DNA of 64,000 nt from Stenopsyche tienmushanensis. Taxonomy: Eukaryota; Arthropoda; Insecta; Trichoptera; Stenopsychidae. The position numbers and the translations under genes were made by a program. The notes under the pieces are model-generated. The model was not told the origin of the DNA and made no database searches. It saw only the letters and a program-made list of their open reading frames with translations. Positions 22,790 through 35,000 of the stretch are shown here, one piece after another (position 1 is the first letter of the stretch; every line of letters starts with the position of its first letter). The DNA lies in contig WACJ01000095.1 of the NCBI GenBank assembly GCA_008973525.1, positions 62,001 to 126,000 of the forward strand, given 5' to 3'.

Positions 22790-24760
22790 AAAATCTGCAA
22801 ATCTCGTTTCAAATTCAGTTTCAAGATCTTTTTCTGCGTATTTTTGACATCAGCGGCTTCGACTGAACTTGATGTTGTATGTCGGGAAATGTGTTCAATT
22901 TGCATTTTTCAACTAGTTTTCATTACACAACATTACATTCGATATTTTGTTTGCATCGTTAAATTTAAATCCCAACTGTATTTCAAGATAAAAATATTGC
23001 TTGAAAGGGCTTTATATTTCCTGAAAAAACCTGAAACGGTTGCAAATAACTATTGCTAAAAAACAATTTTCTTTCAGACACCCTTAATATATCAAAGTAG
23101 CGATCAGCACGACTTAAGTCATCAAGTACCCCAAAAAAACAAACAATGAAATTTAACAACAAAGATATTTTGTGGTCATTTAAGAAAACTATATCGATGC
23201 CTTCAAGACATTTTGTAGTCAATACATTTATAGTTTAATTTCATCACAGTTTCATCAATATGGCAATACTTTTATTATATAAAATAACATACATCAAAGA
23301 GCCATTGATTTATATACACAATAGAAATATACCAAAATTATATTTATCACCGGGGAGATGTGCATTTTAAAGCGTTTGTAATGTAACAATCACCAAAAGT
23401 ATATTTTCATTGATCATTGAGAGTTATAATTTTAAAAGCCATAATACAATGACCATATCATACTATTTATACATTGAGAATGTATACAATACTATCATTA
23501 TATACGTAGCTACGATTATTAAGCTCATAATTTTAATGTTCATACTAGGAAAAATGATTTTATACGTATACAAAGCCTTTGGTAAATCAATCCATAATTG
23601 TGATATTGAATACAATAAATGTAAAATATATTCACACATTTAAAGCACAATTTAAATTCGATTAATTATCAAATAACTTTAGATATAAAATGTTTAAATA
23701 CTGTATATGTATATATACCATAGATATTAAGTCAATAATGATATTAATTAATTCGTAATTAGTACGGTAATGTTGATACCCTCTCAATGATTCAATTTTT
23801 ATTTATATATATATGTATATATAAATATTATAAAAAACATACCACAGTCTACATCTAACATTTTTATGAGCCCATCTAAGAGTTCCTTCCTATGGGATAA
23901 AATAGTGATAGAAACTTATACATTAAAATAAATAGTGTTTCCGTTAAGTTTGTCTTCTACTTTGGTAGTTTCATCACTGGAGAGTCGCACGCGTTTGTTG
24001 CAAGTTTTCCCGATTACCAGCATAATGTCAGCTAGAGAAGGCATGCACTGTTTGCGTCCTGCAATGACATGCAACAGAAAACAAAACAGTACATAAAAAT
24101 GGTAAATCAGAATCACGTACGTAAGCAAACTTCGTCTTTAATTGCTCGCTCTCTGCGATATTACATTTTCGTTTGATCATTTGTCATAATCAATGGTTTC
24201 AAAATCATGTTCAACATCCGCCTTTCATTCAATCAGTGTAAACTAGGACAAAACTATCTCTACCAGCTATCTAAAATTAAGGGCCAAATTTCGACTATGA
24301 GGTATCAACGATTAAATAAAAAACTTATGTCTTTTTGAATTGTGTAATTATGACAAGAAAAATAAACTGAAAAATACGGCGGCTTCCAAACATGACATCG
24401 CTGTAAAATATATAAATACATTCGAGAAAACTTCTTCTCTATCGATTATAAATTTTTAATAAAGGTATAACACATCTTAAAGATATAAAGTAGTATATGT
24501 GATAAATATAAAATATATACTTAATTTATGATAGCCGGTACACAAATTAAAATATATCTATGAAATATGGCTAATATAGAATATTTTCAGTCAAATTTTA
24601 ATATAATATGTACACGCGAAAACAAAAATATTGATCGCTGACGGTGTATTGCAAATCAGTTCTGATAAACGGCTTTCTATTTCCATTTACAAAATATAAT
24701 TAACGCCAAAGGTATGTGCCATTTTACGCACGCGTTGCGTTATATTGGACGAAGACGAGA
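22790..24760. other. AT-rich intergenic DNA
   Basis: No gene or terminal repeat recognised. Chance frames occur at 22787-23059 and 23410-23643. Confidence 0.45.
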
Positions 24761-24769
24761 TTTTATCTG

Positions 24770-24960
24770 TTATAACTGAAATTGTTATCGCCAGATAAGA
24801 CGACTTTCGTTGGTGTTGTCTTGAGAGCAGGCGTTTGTTTCGATAATTAAGATACTCGCATCATTCTTATCGTCGACTAATTTTGTTATTCCCCTTTGAC
24901 TGTTCTGGAGTGGCGTTATTAGCCGAATCAAAATCAAACATCAACAAATTGGCACATATT
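24770..24960 (-). repeat. Repeat family B, inverted copy
   Basis: Reverse complement of the repeat at 5990-6180: CAGATAAGACGACTTTCGTT, GTTGTCTTGAGAGCAGGCGT and ATAATTAAGATACTCGCATC all match. The family is not recognised. Confidence 0.6.
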
Positions 24961-25392
24961 TTTGGCGCTACTTAGAAGGTTTTATGTTCAATTAAATATC
25001 ATAAGATGTATGTATATAAAAATAAAATACTTCACGATAATACTGATAGTTGCATTAGCTTTAAAATAAATCTAAAATACATTTTTTTTTTAATTAAAAC
25101 CTGGTTATGAAGCATTAAAAGCTTTAGAATATATTTTGAATGACAATCTATGCAAATTTTGATTTGATGCTCAATAATTTACAACATACGAAGAAAATCA
25201 TTATGTTATTATTTTTAAATAAAAATAAATGTTTCGTGACGACAGCTGTTATATAATATCATCAAGATGTAAACACATGCTATAAAAACGCAGCCTCGTA
25301 TTGACGTAGGCTAATTACTATGCCGATTGATAATATCTCTTGCGACGAGATCTTTAATTTTCAAATTGTTTTTAAATCCCATATTAAAAATA

Positions 25393-26345
25393 TTAGAAGT
25401 ACCCATAGTAAATGTCGTTTTTTCGATGCACCATCTTCAAAATAGTCGCTTTCAGTCCGTAGAGCAATAAAGACGTATTTTAAAGTTTCTCATGTGACCT
25501 GTTTGTCAACCTGAGACAAAAATAATCGCCTGCCTTATTCTTCTAATGACAACGAGAGAGACGAGTCATAAAGGAGACAGAAGTTTGCAGTCGAGGACAT
25601 TCAAAAAATGATCAGCATATTCTGATCCAATACTCAGAAGTTCCTAAAGTGAGGCAAGATTCAAAAAGATGTTTGGCTTTCATACACATTGACCGACTGC
25701 AACATGACGCAACGGCTAAACATCAGAATATTCATGCAAGAAAAAGAACTATTAAGCCTATTTCTTTGTGATTTAGTGACTGGTGATGGAAATGTGGTCT
25801 ATTCAAACGCAAAGAAAAAGAAACAATCGTTAGATCGTTGACAAAAAGCTATTTCAGGCTATTTCTAGCACGCGCCCGCCACATTGACCGATTGTAAATT
25901 TTTAACAAGCCCACCCGATCAGTCTTCTTCGGACAACTTCGTTTCATAATGAGAGTTTGTAATCGTTCTGTAGACGTGTTCGGATATGGCATCCAATCGC
26001 GAGGCGCTCATTCGTCATATCAGCGGTCTTAAAAGCGGACCAATTGGACGTACAAACTTTGTGGCCACTCCGTCCTCTTTTAGGGCTTTTTGCGGCATTT
26101 GACTATGTTTGTATATTATTTTAAAACATACATTATAATCGTATTTAATATATTGCATTTATAATAGTATTAGTTTTATATTTTTATATATTTAATAGAT
26201 TTCCCGAGGGAAGGCGAGAGGCGGAAGTTAGATACTTGCCACGGGCGCTTCATACCTTCGTTACATTAAATGTAGCATTGTATAAAAAAAAGCCAGCTTT
26301 GGTGCACCGTTATAAAAAACGACATTGCTTCCGGGTAACCCCTAA
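25393..26345 (+). mobile_element. Mariner fossil with a foreign repeat inside
   Basis: The ends TTAGAAGTACCC...AATGTCGTTTTTT and the inverted TTAGGGGTTACCC...AATGTCGTTTTTT are imperfect inverted repeats about 45 bases long, flanked by TA (25391-25392, 26346-26347). Inside, the frame DLVTGDGNVVYSNAKKKKQS at about 25770-25830 matches the first catalytic block of mariner transposase (VTGDE.W..Y), with the glutamate changed to glycine. From about 25935 to 26265 the sequence matches the hAT element at 32130-33077 instead, so a second element landed here. Confidence 0.65.
25986..26102 (+). other. Short open frame kept in three repeat copies (copy 1)
   Basis: A 38-residue frame MASNREALIRHISGLKSGPI... 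to ...SSFRAFCGI and TGA. The same ATG context and protein pattern recurs on the minus strand at about 32840-32954 and in a third, less similar copy at about 56770-56905. The function and family are unknown to me; it is probably part of a transposon product. Confidence 0.4.
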
Positions 26346-26732
26346 TATATGTTTGAGGGACACAAACTAAAAATTAGTTTTTCTCAAACAGATGATGAAA
26401 TCGAAAGATATTTTTTTGTTACAACAAAGAAGCAAATTTAATTATAGAGTGGAAAACTGTAATAAATTGCAGATTTAAAATATCAAATAGATTTAGGAGG
26501 AAGAATTTGGGACGTAGTAAAAATTGTTTTAACGAAGTACAAATTGAATATAATGCAAAAAGAGGATATTTCCTTAATCTAATACGTCTTATTCATGGCC
26601 CAAGTAAAAATGAATTACAAATTGCAGGCTACAAATGATTTTATTTTAAATCCATTTTTTACATCTGTAGAGTGAAAAATAGATATAAAATTGTTCTCCA
26701 TCCAATATATTTTAACAGACGTTTATGATTAA

Positions 26733-26803
26733 CACATTCACGGTGCGCTTGTTATCAAATGCAGACAAATATATCTTCGATTTTAGACATGTCCATGAAA
26801 GTG
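26733..26803. mobile_element. TTAA-flanked mini-MITE (piggyBac type)
   Basis: Ends CACATTCACGGTG and inverted CACTTTCATGGAC, with TTAA on each side (26729-26732, 26804-26807). It is 71 bases and non-coding. TTAA duplication is the mark of piggyBac elements. The start resembles the CACATTCCCGTCGG ends of the element at 61892-63289. Confidence 0.5.
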
Positions 26804-26809
26804 TTAATC

Positions 26810-28150
26810 ATCAGGATTTTTTTTTTACACAAATAGCACAATTATAATATTAAAAAAATACATGCTAACCATTTAAGTACCATGTTCATCAAAAATTTTG
26901 TTCAATATAAGAATACTAACCGCCTCGTTAGAGATAACGATGCAGACAATGGTACGTAATGGGTCAATGCAAATAAAAGCATACAAATAACGGTTAATCA
27001 AGGAATCAATGTTAGTGGATTTTCTATATATATAATGTGTGGCATTTATTGAATTAAATCATGTAGTCTAACATATAACTGCTTTGATATGTTAAACGAG
27101 ACACAAGCAAAATTGTACGAAAATAAATACAGGTGCATAGTGCATTTTATGAATCGTGAATACGAATGATTTTTTTGCATCGACGAGAATAAAATAATGC
27201 GTTTAGTCGAAGAACAGATTAAAAATAATTCATATATATTCAAATATATTCTATAAGAGTAATAGTGTAAAGGCCACCAGTAAAAGTGTTATATTGCATA
27301 GATTGGTCAATTATATGATTATTAATATATTTATTGATTTTAACAATATTTAACAGATGAAATAAGCAAATAGCAAATATTACTATACGGAACACACTTT
27401 ATTGAAGAATACCTAGTAATAATTGAACATTTTCGGCACATATTTACTTATTTAAAAATGACAATTACAATAATACTATACTACATTTAAAAACATCGAT
27501 TAAAAATACTGTATTCTTATTCCATACGATGAAGAATTTAAGTTATTAAATATCCATGATTTGCACAATAGATTTTGGATATTCGCATTTAAAGATTTTA
27601 GTATGATTAATCAATTGAGATAAAAACTGAAGAATTAACGGAAAGATTAAATAACCATATAATATGATCATCGACACATTTTTATGTGCCGATCGATCGT
27701 GTATTTATTCAAAAATGTGAATTAACATATACAAATACAAAAAATTTTAACTACAAAAAAATATGTGCTCAATACTCTGGATAATCGAACGAGATTTGCT
27801 TGATGAGTTAAACTTATTGATTTAAAAAAAATACATATGTGCAAAAATTATGCATAAAATAAATGTGTAAACATAACTAGTCTATGTACAATAATATATT
27901 TATAAAAACGATACGATTTAATGATTGATCGACATTTAAATCACATGATACTTGAAAAACATTGGAAATATTTTAGAATTACGCTTATATAAAATGGATA
28001 CTGTCAAATGACATTTAAAATAAAAACAATTTAGAAAGGCTATCAAAAATTTCTATAACGAGATTGTAAATGGATAATTATTAATATATACAAATTCTTA
28101 TTCTAAAATATATGAATTTCCTTACATTAAATAATATTTTATAGATGGAG
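26810..28150. other. AT-rich intergenic DNA
   Basis: No gene, repeat end or RNA recognised. Confidence 0.45.
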
Positions 28151-28154
28151 GAGC

Positions 28155-28765
28155 ACTAATAGACTAAGAGCTGGATGCATAAATTGAAGGTGATCTAACG
28201 CATGTGAATAATTTAATAATTGTATTCTGACGTGTGCTGTTGGGTTTGGGTTGCCAGACTATTACCGACTTGTTAAGGTAGTACCTGACTGGTTCAAACT
28301 TGCGGAAGCTAACCATAAAATATTATCAATTTTAAAAAGTTGAAATAAATTATTTTTAATACCCTATAATAGTTTACGTTTATAAAAACGCCAAATGACA
28401 AAGGGCTATTTCAACCCTTTCTCTTCTCTAGGTAACTTTTTATTCAGCACAAGACAAGGGAAATCTGGCTGCGAGAAGGACGTCCTCCCACAGCCAAGGC
28501 CAACAACACATTATGTCTAAAGAGAGACGGAAGATGTCGCTGTTAAGCTACGGTGAGATTTTAAAGGAAAAAAATACATGTATAGTATTACTTAATTATG
28601 TTGAATTTTCACTAGACTTCAACCCCCTCCCCTCCCAAATCCAAAGGCACTCAGTCGCCAGACTGTCATAATAATAGTCCGTAAACACGCCAGAACTCAA
28701 CAATTTAATTATTCACATGTGTTGGATGCCCTTCAATTTACGTTGCCAGCTATCGGTATATAAGA
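28155..28765. mobile_element. Foldback (long-TIR) element interrupted by an LTR piece
   Basis: The left arm (ATAAATTGAAGGTGATCTAA, GTGAATAATTTAATAATTGT) and the right arm (CACGCCAGAACTC, TTCACATGTGTTGGATGCCC) are inverted copies. The whole matches the element at 31245-31708. Between them, at about 28395-28556, lies a reverse-oriented fragment of the LTR seen at 52438-52846 (shared GCGACATCTTCC and GGCTG.GGGAGG.CGTCC blocks). The element lies just downstream of NMNAT. Confidence 0.65.
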
Positions 28766-29046
28766 CTTTGCAAATTCAACAAACTTTAAAAAAATATATA
28801 TCCACAGAATAAAACTATCGATAAGATATATTTAAGCGTAAAAGATTTGGCACGAAATTTTATTCCAAAACGGAGCATCACATCCGAGGAAACATTTCAT
28901 TTCAATAATTCGGATAGTTCCATTTAACCAAAACATTTAAAACACGATTAATACTGCAATTTGTAAATAAATTATGCAACCATTAATAAACGCCCCATTG
29001 TAAAAGATGCGAGTCTAGTAAGTCAACAACGGAATCATGCTATCAT

Positions 29047-32000
29047 TTAAACTACAGTTTCTCGATCGCTGATGACTTGTATGCCGTGCTCGGAAAATAT
29101 AAACTTAACGATTTCATCGTAACTACGGAGAGGACTCCTCGGACTGTCGACGGATTCCCCCGGGGTATCGTTATTAATATTCAACTTGCCAATGTCCACG
29201 AATAAATGATTTTCAGTCTTGGCGTGGCTATTGTGATATCGTTCTATCTCGGCTATAAGAGCTTTGGTGTTTATATATACAAAAACGTCGTCGGTGATAT
29301 CCAAATTAGTTTCACATACCTTTTTTTTACTGTTGACGATCTTATGTACCCCGGAAACGTCGGTAATGACCTTTACGCATTTCCTAGGCAAAATATGCAT
29401 ACATTCCAAAGAATCGGTCGAACCCTGATTGTTGCCGTCACCGCAGAACGCTTTGGGAGGCAAATCGTTCAACGCCGATACTTTGTTAGTTAAACGAGAG
29501 CGTTTTTGACTTCCGGTTGATTTATTATTTGGAAGATACACGTCATTGCTATCGATTTCATCGACGCCAATGAGATAGTTCATAATTTTTGTTGAAATAT
29601 TAGTACGGGGTTTAAGAACGATCTCTTCTTTTTGCATCCGAAACTCACTGGGGGATTTCATGATAATATCGTTTGGAGAGGGAGTGGTAATGCAGGGTTG
29701 CAAAGCATTAAAAGTTGTCAGATACTTACTGCGAATTCCAAATATTCACCGAGCAAGGAAAGCGTGGGGGAAAAATACATTAATTAGCTGTCCATTCCGT
29801 TATAATTATGAATACATCTGAGCGTGACAGAAAAAAAATTACTAAAGTACACTAATTATTTATACTTTCATTATTGTATTGAAATCAAATACAGTAAGAT
29901 CCCGCTTAATGCCGCTTCAGTATTATGCGGTACCCGGTATTGACGCCAAAACTCATCAGAACATATCACCCGCGTTAAGCAGGATCTTACTGTATAACAT
30001 TTCAATCATCGTAACATAAAAAAATAATCAATAGTACTTACATATTTTGGTCTCCAGATCCATACAATTTATGTCTTTTGATATAAGATATAATACTATC
30101 GTCTATAAGATATTTCACACTTTCTCCTCTTCTGACTAAGCGCCTAATCATCGTAGAGCTGACTTCGTTTGGTACCCAATTTGTTATGATGGTGATATTA
30201 CGCTGAAATAAAATTACGAGCATTATTAAATTAAATAAAAATGTTTCGTATAGATTTATGCGTGATAATACATATCCTTTATTTACCCTGTATTTAGTAA
30301 GGATGTCCGAATCGTAAATAAATTTTTCAGGATTTGATCCACTTCTCGTAATCACCACAATACCGTGTTCTCCGAGAATTGTTTCCAACTAAAATTAAAA
30401 GAATTTATATAACAATGCCGAAATAATGGTTAAAAGCATGGCCATTAAATGAGTCTTACATCTTCCGGAGCCCACAGTCCGGGCGTAGCAAAAGACTCCA
30501 ATAAGTCCGCCCCGCATAATAATTTAACCTGTATTTGATTTCTCATATATCCACCTTCGCCTTCGTTCCCGTTATTAACTCTATAGTTCATAATCATGCT
30601 GTCGGTTTCGTCGACACCCATATTATCACTCGTCGAATACTTTATCAAATCATCAGGCAACCAAGATGGACTGTCGCCTTCTACATTTCCATTCAAAGAT
30701 GATTGTGCATAAGCATTAATGAAATTCTATAAAAAACGACATGTTCATTGTTAATATGCTGGCCGAATTTGGGCAAATGTACGATTTAACACGTTACACA
30801 ATAGAGCCATACTAGAGAGATACACAAAAAAAAGCGCAAACTGAACAGAAAATTTTAGACGAAAGGAATTAAAAAATAAATGATGATTATAATCAATTCA
30901 AATTGAATCAATGCTACTCTTACTTTCGATGCTCCAGAAAATTCCTCTCTGCTTTTTCCGATCTTTGAGGCTCGTCGGTTTAGGTCAACAGCGATCGGGT
31001 AATTCATATTGTTAAATGAAAACGTTTTCCTGACTGAACTCTGTTACGCAATAATTTTTTTAAAATGAAAATTCAGTATTTAAATCAATCAAACAAATCG
31101 TGGATGATGTTAGTTAGAATTCAGATAAAATTAGAAATTAAAGTTAAACATTTATACACTCGTTGAATTTATTTTGATAGTTCAGTAAAGCTATGTCAGA
31201 GAGCCGTCATAATTTTTTTTTTATAATCAAATCTTCTTATAAGTGATAGACTGAGAGTTGGCAGCATAAATTCAAAATCATGTAACTTATGTGAATAATT
31301 TAATAGTTGTGTTCTGGCGTGTTTCTAGACTATCATGATGACAGTCTGGCGACTTAGTGCCATTGGGTTTGGGTTGCCAGACTATTACCAGCTTGTTAAG
31401 ATAATACCAGACTGGTTCAAACTTGCTGAGGCTAACCAGAAAATGATGTCAATTTTAAAAAGTTGGAATAAATTATTTTTAATACCTTATAATAAATAGT
31501 TTACATTTATAAAAATCCCAAACCAAATAGATGTTAACGTGTGAATGTTGAATTTTCACTAGATTTCCACCCCCTTCCCTCCCAAGCCCAATGGCACTCA
31601 GTCACCAGACTGTCATAATAATAGTCTGGAAACACGCCAGAACCCAAAAATTATATTATTCACATGTGTTAGATAACCTTCAAATTACGCTGCAAGCTCT
31701 TGGTATGAGATTGCCTTGAAAAAAAAAATTAAATCAGAGCTCAAAACATATTTGTCACTTTATGATATAACTGATATCACGAACGAAACCTTTCTCATGA
31801 GATAGATGTTGATCTTTGGCCTAAAATTTAGATAACATATTTAAATAATGCGAATATTTTTTGTGTGTGAAAATGTATGTTTTCGATATGATTCTGATTG
31901 AATTTGGCAGTATAAATTTAGCTGATCGACTAGGAACTTGCTGAAAAGAGCAACTAATCCTTTATCATGTTTAATCTAAAGATGATCCGTCAGAATGACT

Positions 32001-35000
32001 TGTGCTTGATTAATTGCATAATCTATTGCGATTTCAGAGCGTTACAAAGTTGACCAAATAACGGTTCTATTTATTCGAAAATAAAATGCATCAAAATACA
32101 GTAAGAGTCCGCTTAACGCGAGAGATACGCAGGGCCGTAAAGAGGGTATGAAGTAACCATGGCAAGTATCTAATTTGCCCCTCCCAAAAAGTTAAATAAC
32201 ACTATTATAAATGCAATGTATTAAATATTATTAACTTCTAATATATAAAAATTAATCTCCGTTTGTTCGTATTTAATGCGCTTCCATACCGTTCATCAGA
32301 TTGCGATAAAACTATGTCAACTTACTGTTTACACATGCGGGAATAACATAGGCATAGTAAAAAAATTGTATGGATGCACCGTGTTGGCGCATCTGATGAA
32401 ATGAAGTTTGGGCTGCGGGGACGGAGAGAGAAAGGATGCACGCGCAATACGGTGGTTAAGTCGGTCTTTGAGATGAGAGCGAGTGTGCATATGCTTTTGG
32501 ATCCCAGCTCTTTGGTTCGCGCTATACGTGACCTGAAGCAATAATTTTTGGCAACCATCAGTCTGGGTGAATTTGTAAACATGGAAAAAATTGGCTATCG
32601 TTAAATGATACAATATACTTATTTGAAAAGCCCAACTGATATCAAATCCGAGCTAGATTCCACTCTCAAGGAGTCCGCTCCTTCGTTTACAACAGTAAGA
32701 TGTTGATTGGCAGAGTTTAAACTAGTTTTTAGATAAATATATAGTTTTTCATGGGCGGGAGGAAGTCTAGACTTGTTTGCGACCTCATTTGGCGCGAACC
32801 ACTTATGTATTGAGCTTTCATAATTGTACAGATCATAGAAAATGCCGCAATAAGCCCTAAAAGAGGACAGAGTGAACACAAAGTCTGTGTGTCCAACCGG
32901 TCCGTTTTTCGGACTGCTGACATGACCAATGAGCATCTCGCGATTGGATGCCATATCTGGCCATATCTACAAAACCATATGCAACTCTCGACCAGGTCGA
33001 TATTCTGTGTTTTGCCCCCCAAGCCCAGTTACGCCTGTAGCGGACGCCTGCTTTACCACCCCTTTGTTACGGCCCTGGAGATAAATTTCAGTATGAAACG
33101 AGGTAATCTCTTTCGCGATGGGAGACTCATGTCGGTCTTTTAATTCCTAAAAAGAAAATAGTATGTAGTAACTATTCTACACATTTTCTCCAAATTATTT
33201 TGAAAAATATCCGCTTATATAAGTTATAGTATTTTAATGAATATAATTTGCCCCGTCACAGTATGTGTTACTGTGACGGGGCAAATTTGGTAACACCTGA
33301 GCCTATCGTATAAGAGTTAACATGACCGATCATAAATCAACTGTGAGATAGCAAACATAAGTTCGTACTGTTATGATTTCAAACGCAACATAAAATCGAG
33401 CGTGATTTCATACCAATATTACTGCGTAATACTGAAACAACGTTGAGCGGAGTCTTACTATATGACGCAAAAGTTTTGTTAAGAAAGTATCATAATTTAA
33501 ATACAGCTATGCCATTTTATTATGGCTTCAGGATTGCGATTAATCAGAGACTCTGAAGAAGAAATATCTAGATTTTATATTCACAGATAAATATAGAGTT
33601 TCGTCAATACAATGATTATCGAAAGATTAGATTTCAGGGTGCGTTCGATAAAAAAATGCATTCAATTTTTTTAGTTGCGACTATACATTGGAGTGCGTAG
33701 TAAAATATATTCTTTAAAAGTCACCTCCGAGCTATCGAAAAGTCAGGGAATCCATTCCCGTGAACCTATTTTTGTGGCTATGTAACATGGCGCAATGGAA
33801 CGTTCCGTGGCACAATTTCGTTAAACTTAGAATGTCCACCACTGAAACGTTTTCATTAATTCAGCAGCCCTTTGAGAATGATTGTTTGTTCATATCACAA
33901 GTTCTCAGATGGCATAAATCATTCAAAGATCGCCTTCAATGGATAACGGAAACTCAAACCGAAGATTTGAACACAAAGAAGCATGGAAATTTTATCACGA
34001 CAATGCACCAAGCCACAGTGCCTACGGAATCAACGATATCCTGGCCAGGACTCATACCCTATTAATTTCCCAGCTTCCCTACAGTCTTGATCTGGCTCTC
34101 TCAGACTTTTTTTATTTCCTCGCTTAAAAAGAGTTCTGAAAGGGGAACATTGGGACCCAATTGAAACCATCCTAGCTTATGTTACATCGCCTCTAAGAGT
34201 ATATCCTGGAGAAGGTCTTCTATGCCTGGAAATATCGTCTCTAGATTTTTAACTAATTGTATAAATATGTTCAATACATTATATATGAATTTGGTTGCAT
34301 TGTTTATTAAACGCACCCTGTATATTGTTGTTATAAACAGGGCTTTGAACTGGAACTGAACATAAATATAGCTTTATTTCAGTTGCACCTTTTATATGGA
34401 ATTTGGATTGATTTTTTCATTGTGCTCCATCAACACAAGTTAGGGTCTTCTCTAGAAATAGTCTAAATTAAAATACATCAGAAGATATTTCATCAAACCA
34501 AACACTAAAACAAAATTGGTTTTTTTCCGGAACAAAAACTACAACGCAAAAAAAAAAATCAAAACCCTGGTCATGAGTACACCCGCACCTTTTTAATGTG
34601 TCCAGAGTTCAAATATTTTTAAAAATGGTAGTTCATAAATAAAAACAAAATTAGCTATGTACAACATTCTACAATTAACTAAGAATTTAAAGGTGTATTA
34701 TGCTAGATTACTTAGAGGAATCCTACATGAGAAATGGTGCAATGCAAATAATACAATAATAAATAAAAAAATATATTTATTAATAAGAGTTTATGATAGA
34801 AACCTGGTGATATTGTAAAGAGTATCTCGTTTTTGTCCATCCTTCCTGTTTGACTTCCCATTCGGACACTTTAATCCAATTTGATGTTTGCAAACCCAAC
34901 TTAAGCATTGCGCATCTATGCGACGCCGATATCAAATCCTTTTTTCCGTAGGAATCATGAACAGGCGACACTATCCCTCCGATCACTGAACACGTATTCA

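Larger units (their letters stand above)
32099..33460. mobile_element. Pogo/Tigger-type element carrying a nested hAT
   Basis: Ends CAGTAAGAGTCCGCTTAACG and inverted TAGTAAGACTCCGCTCAACG with TA at 32097-32098 and 33461-33462. It is interrupted by the hAT element 32130-33077, only about 30 bases in. No transposase of its own is recognisable in the remaining 410 bases. Confidence 0.7.
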
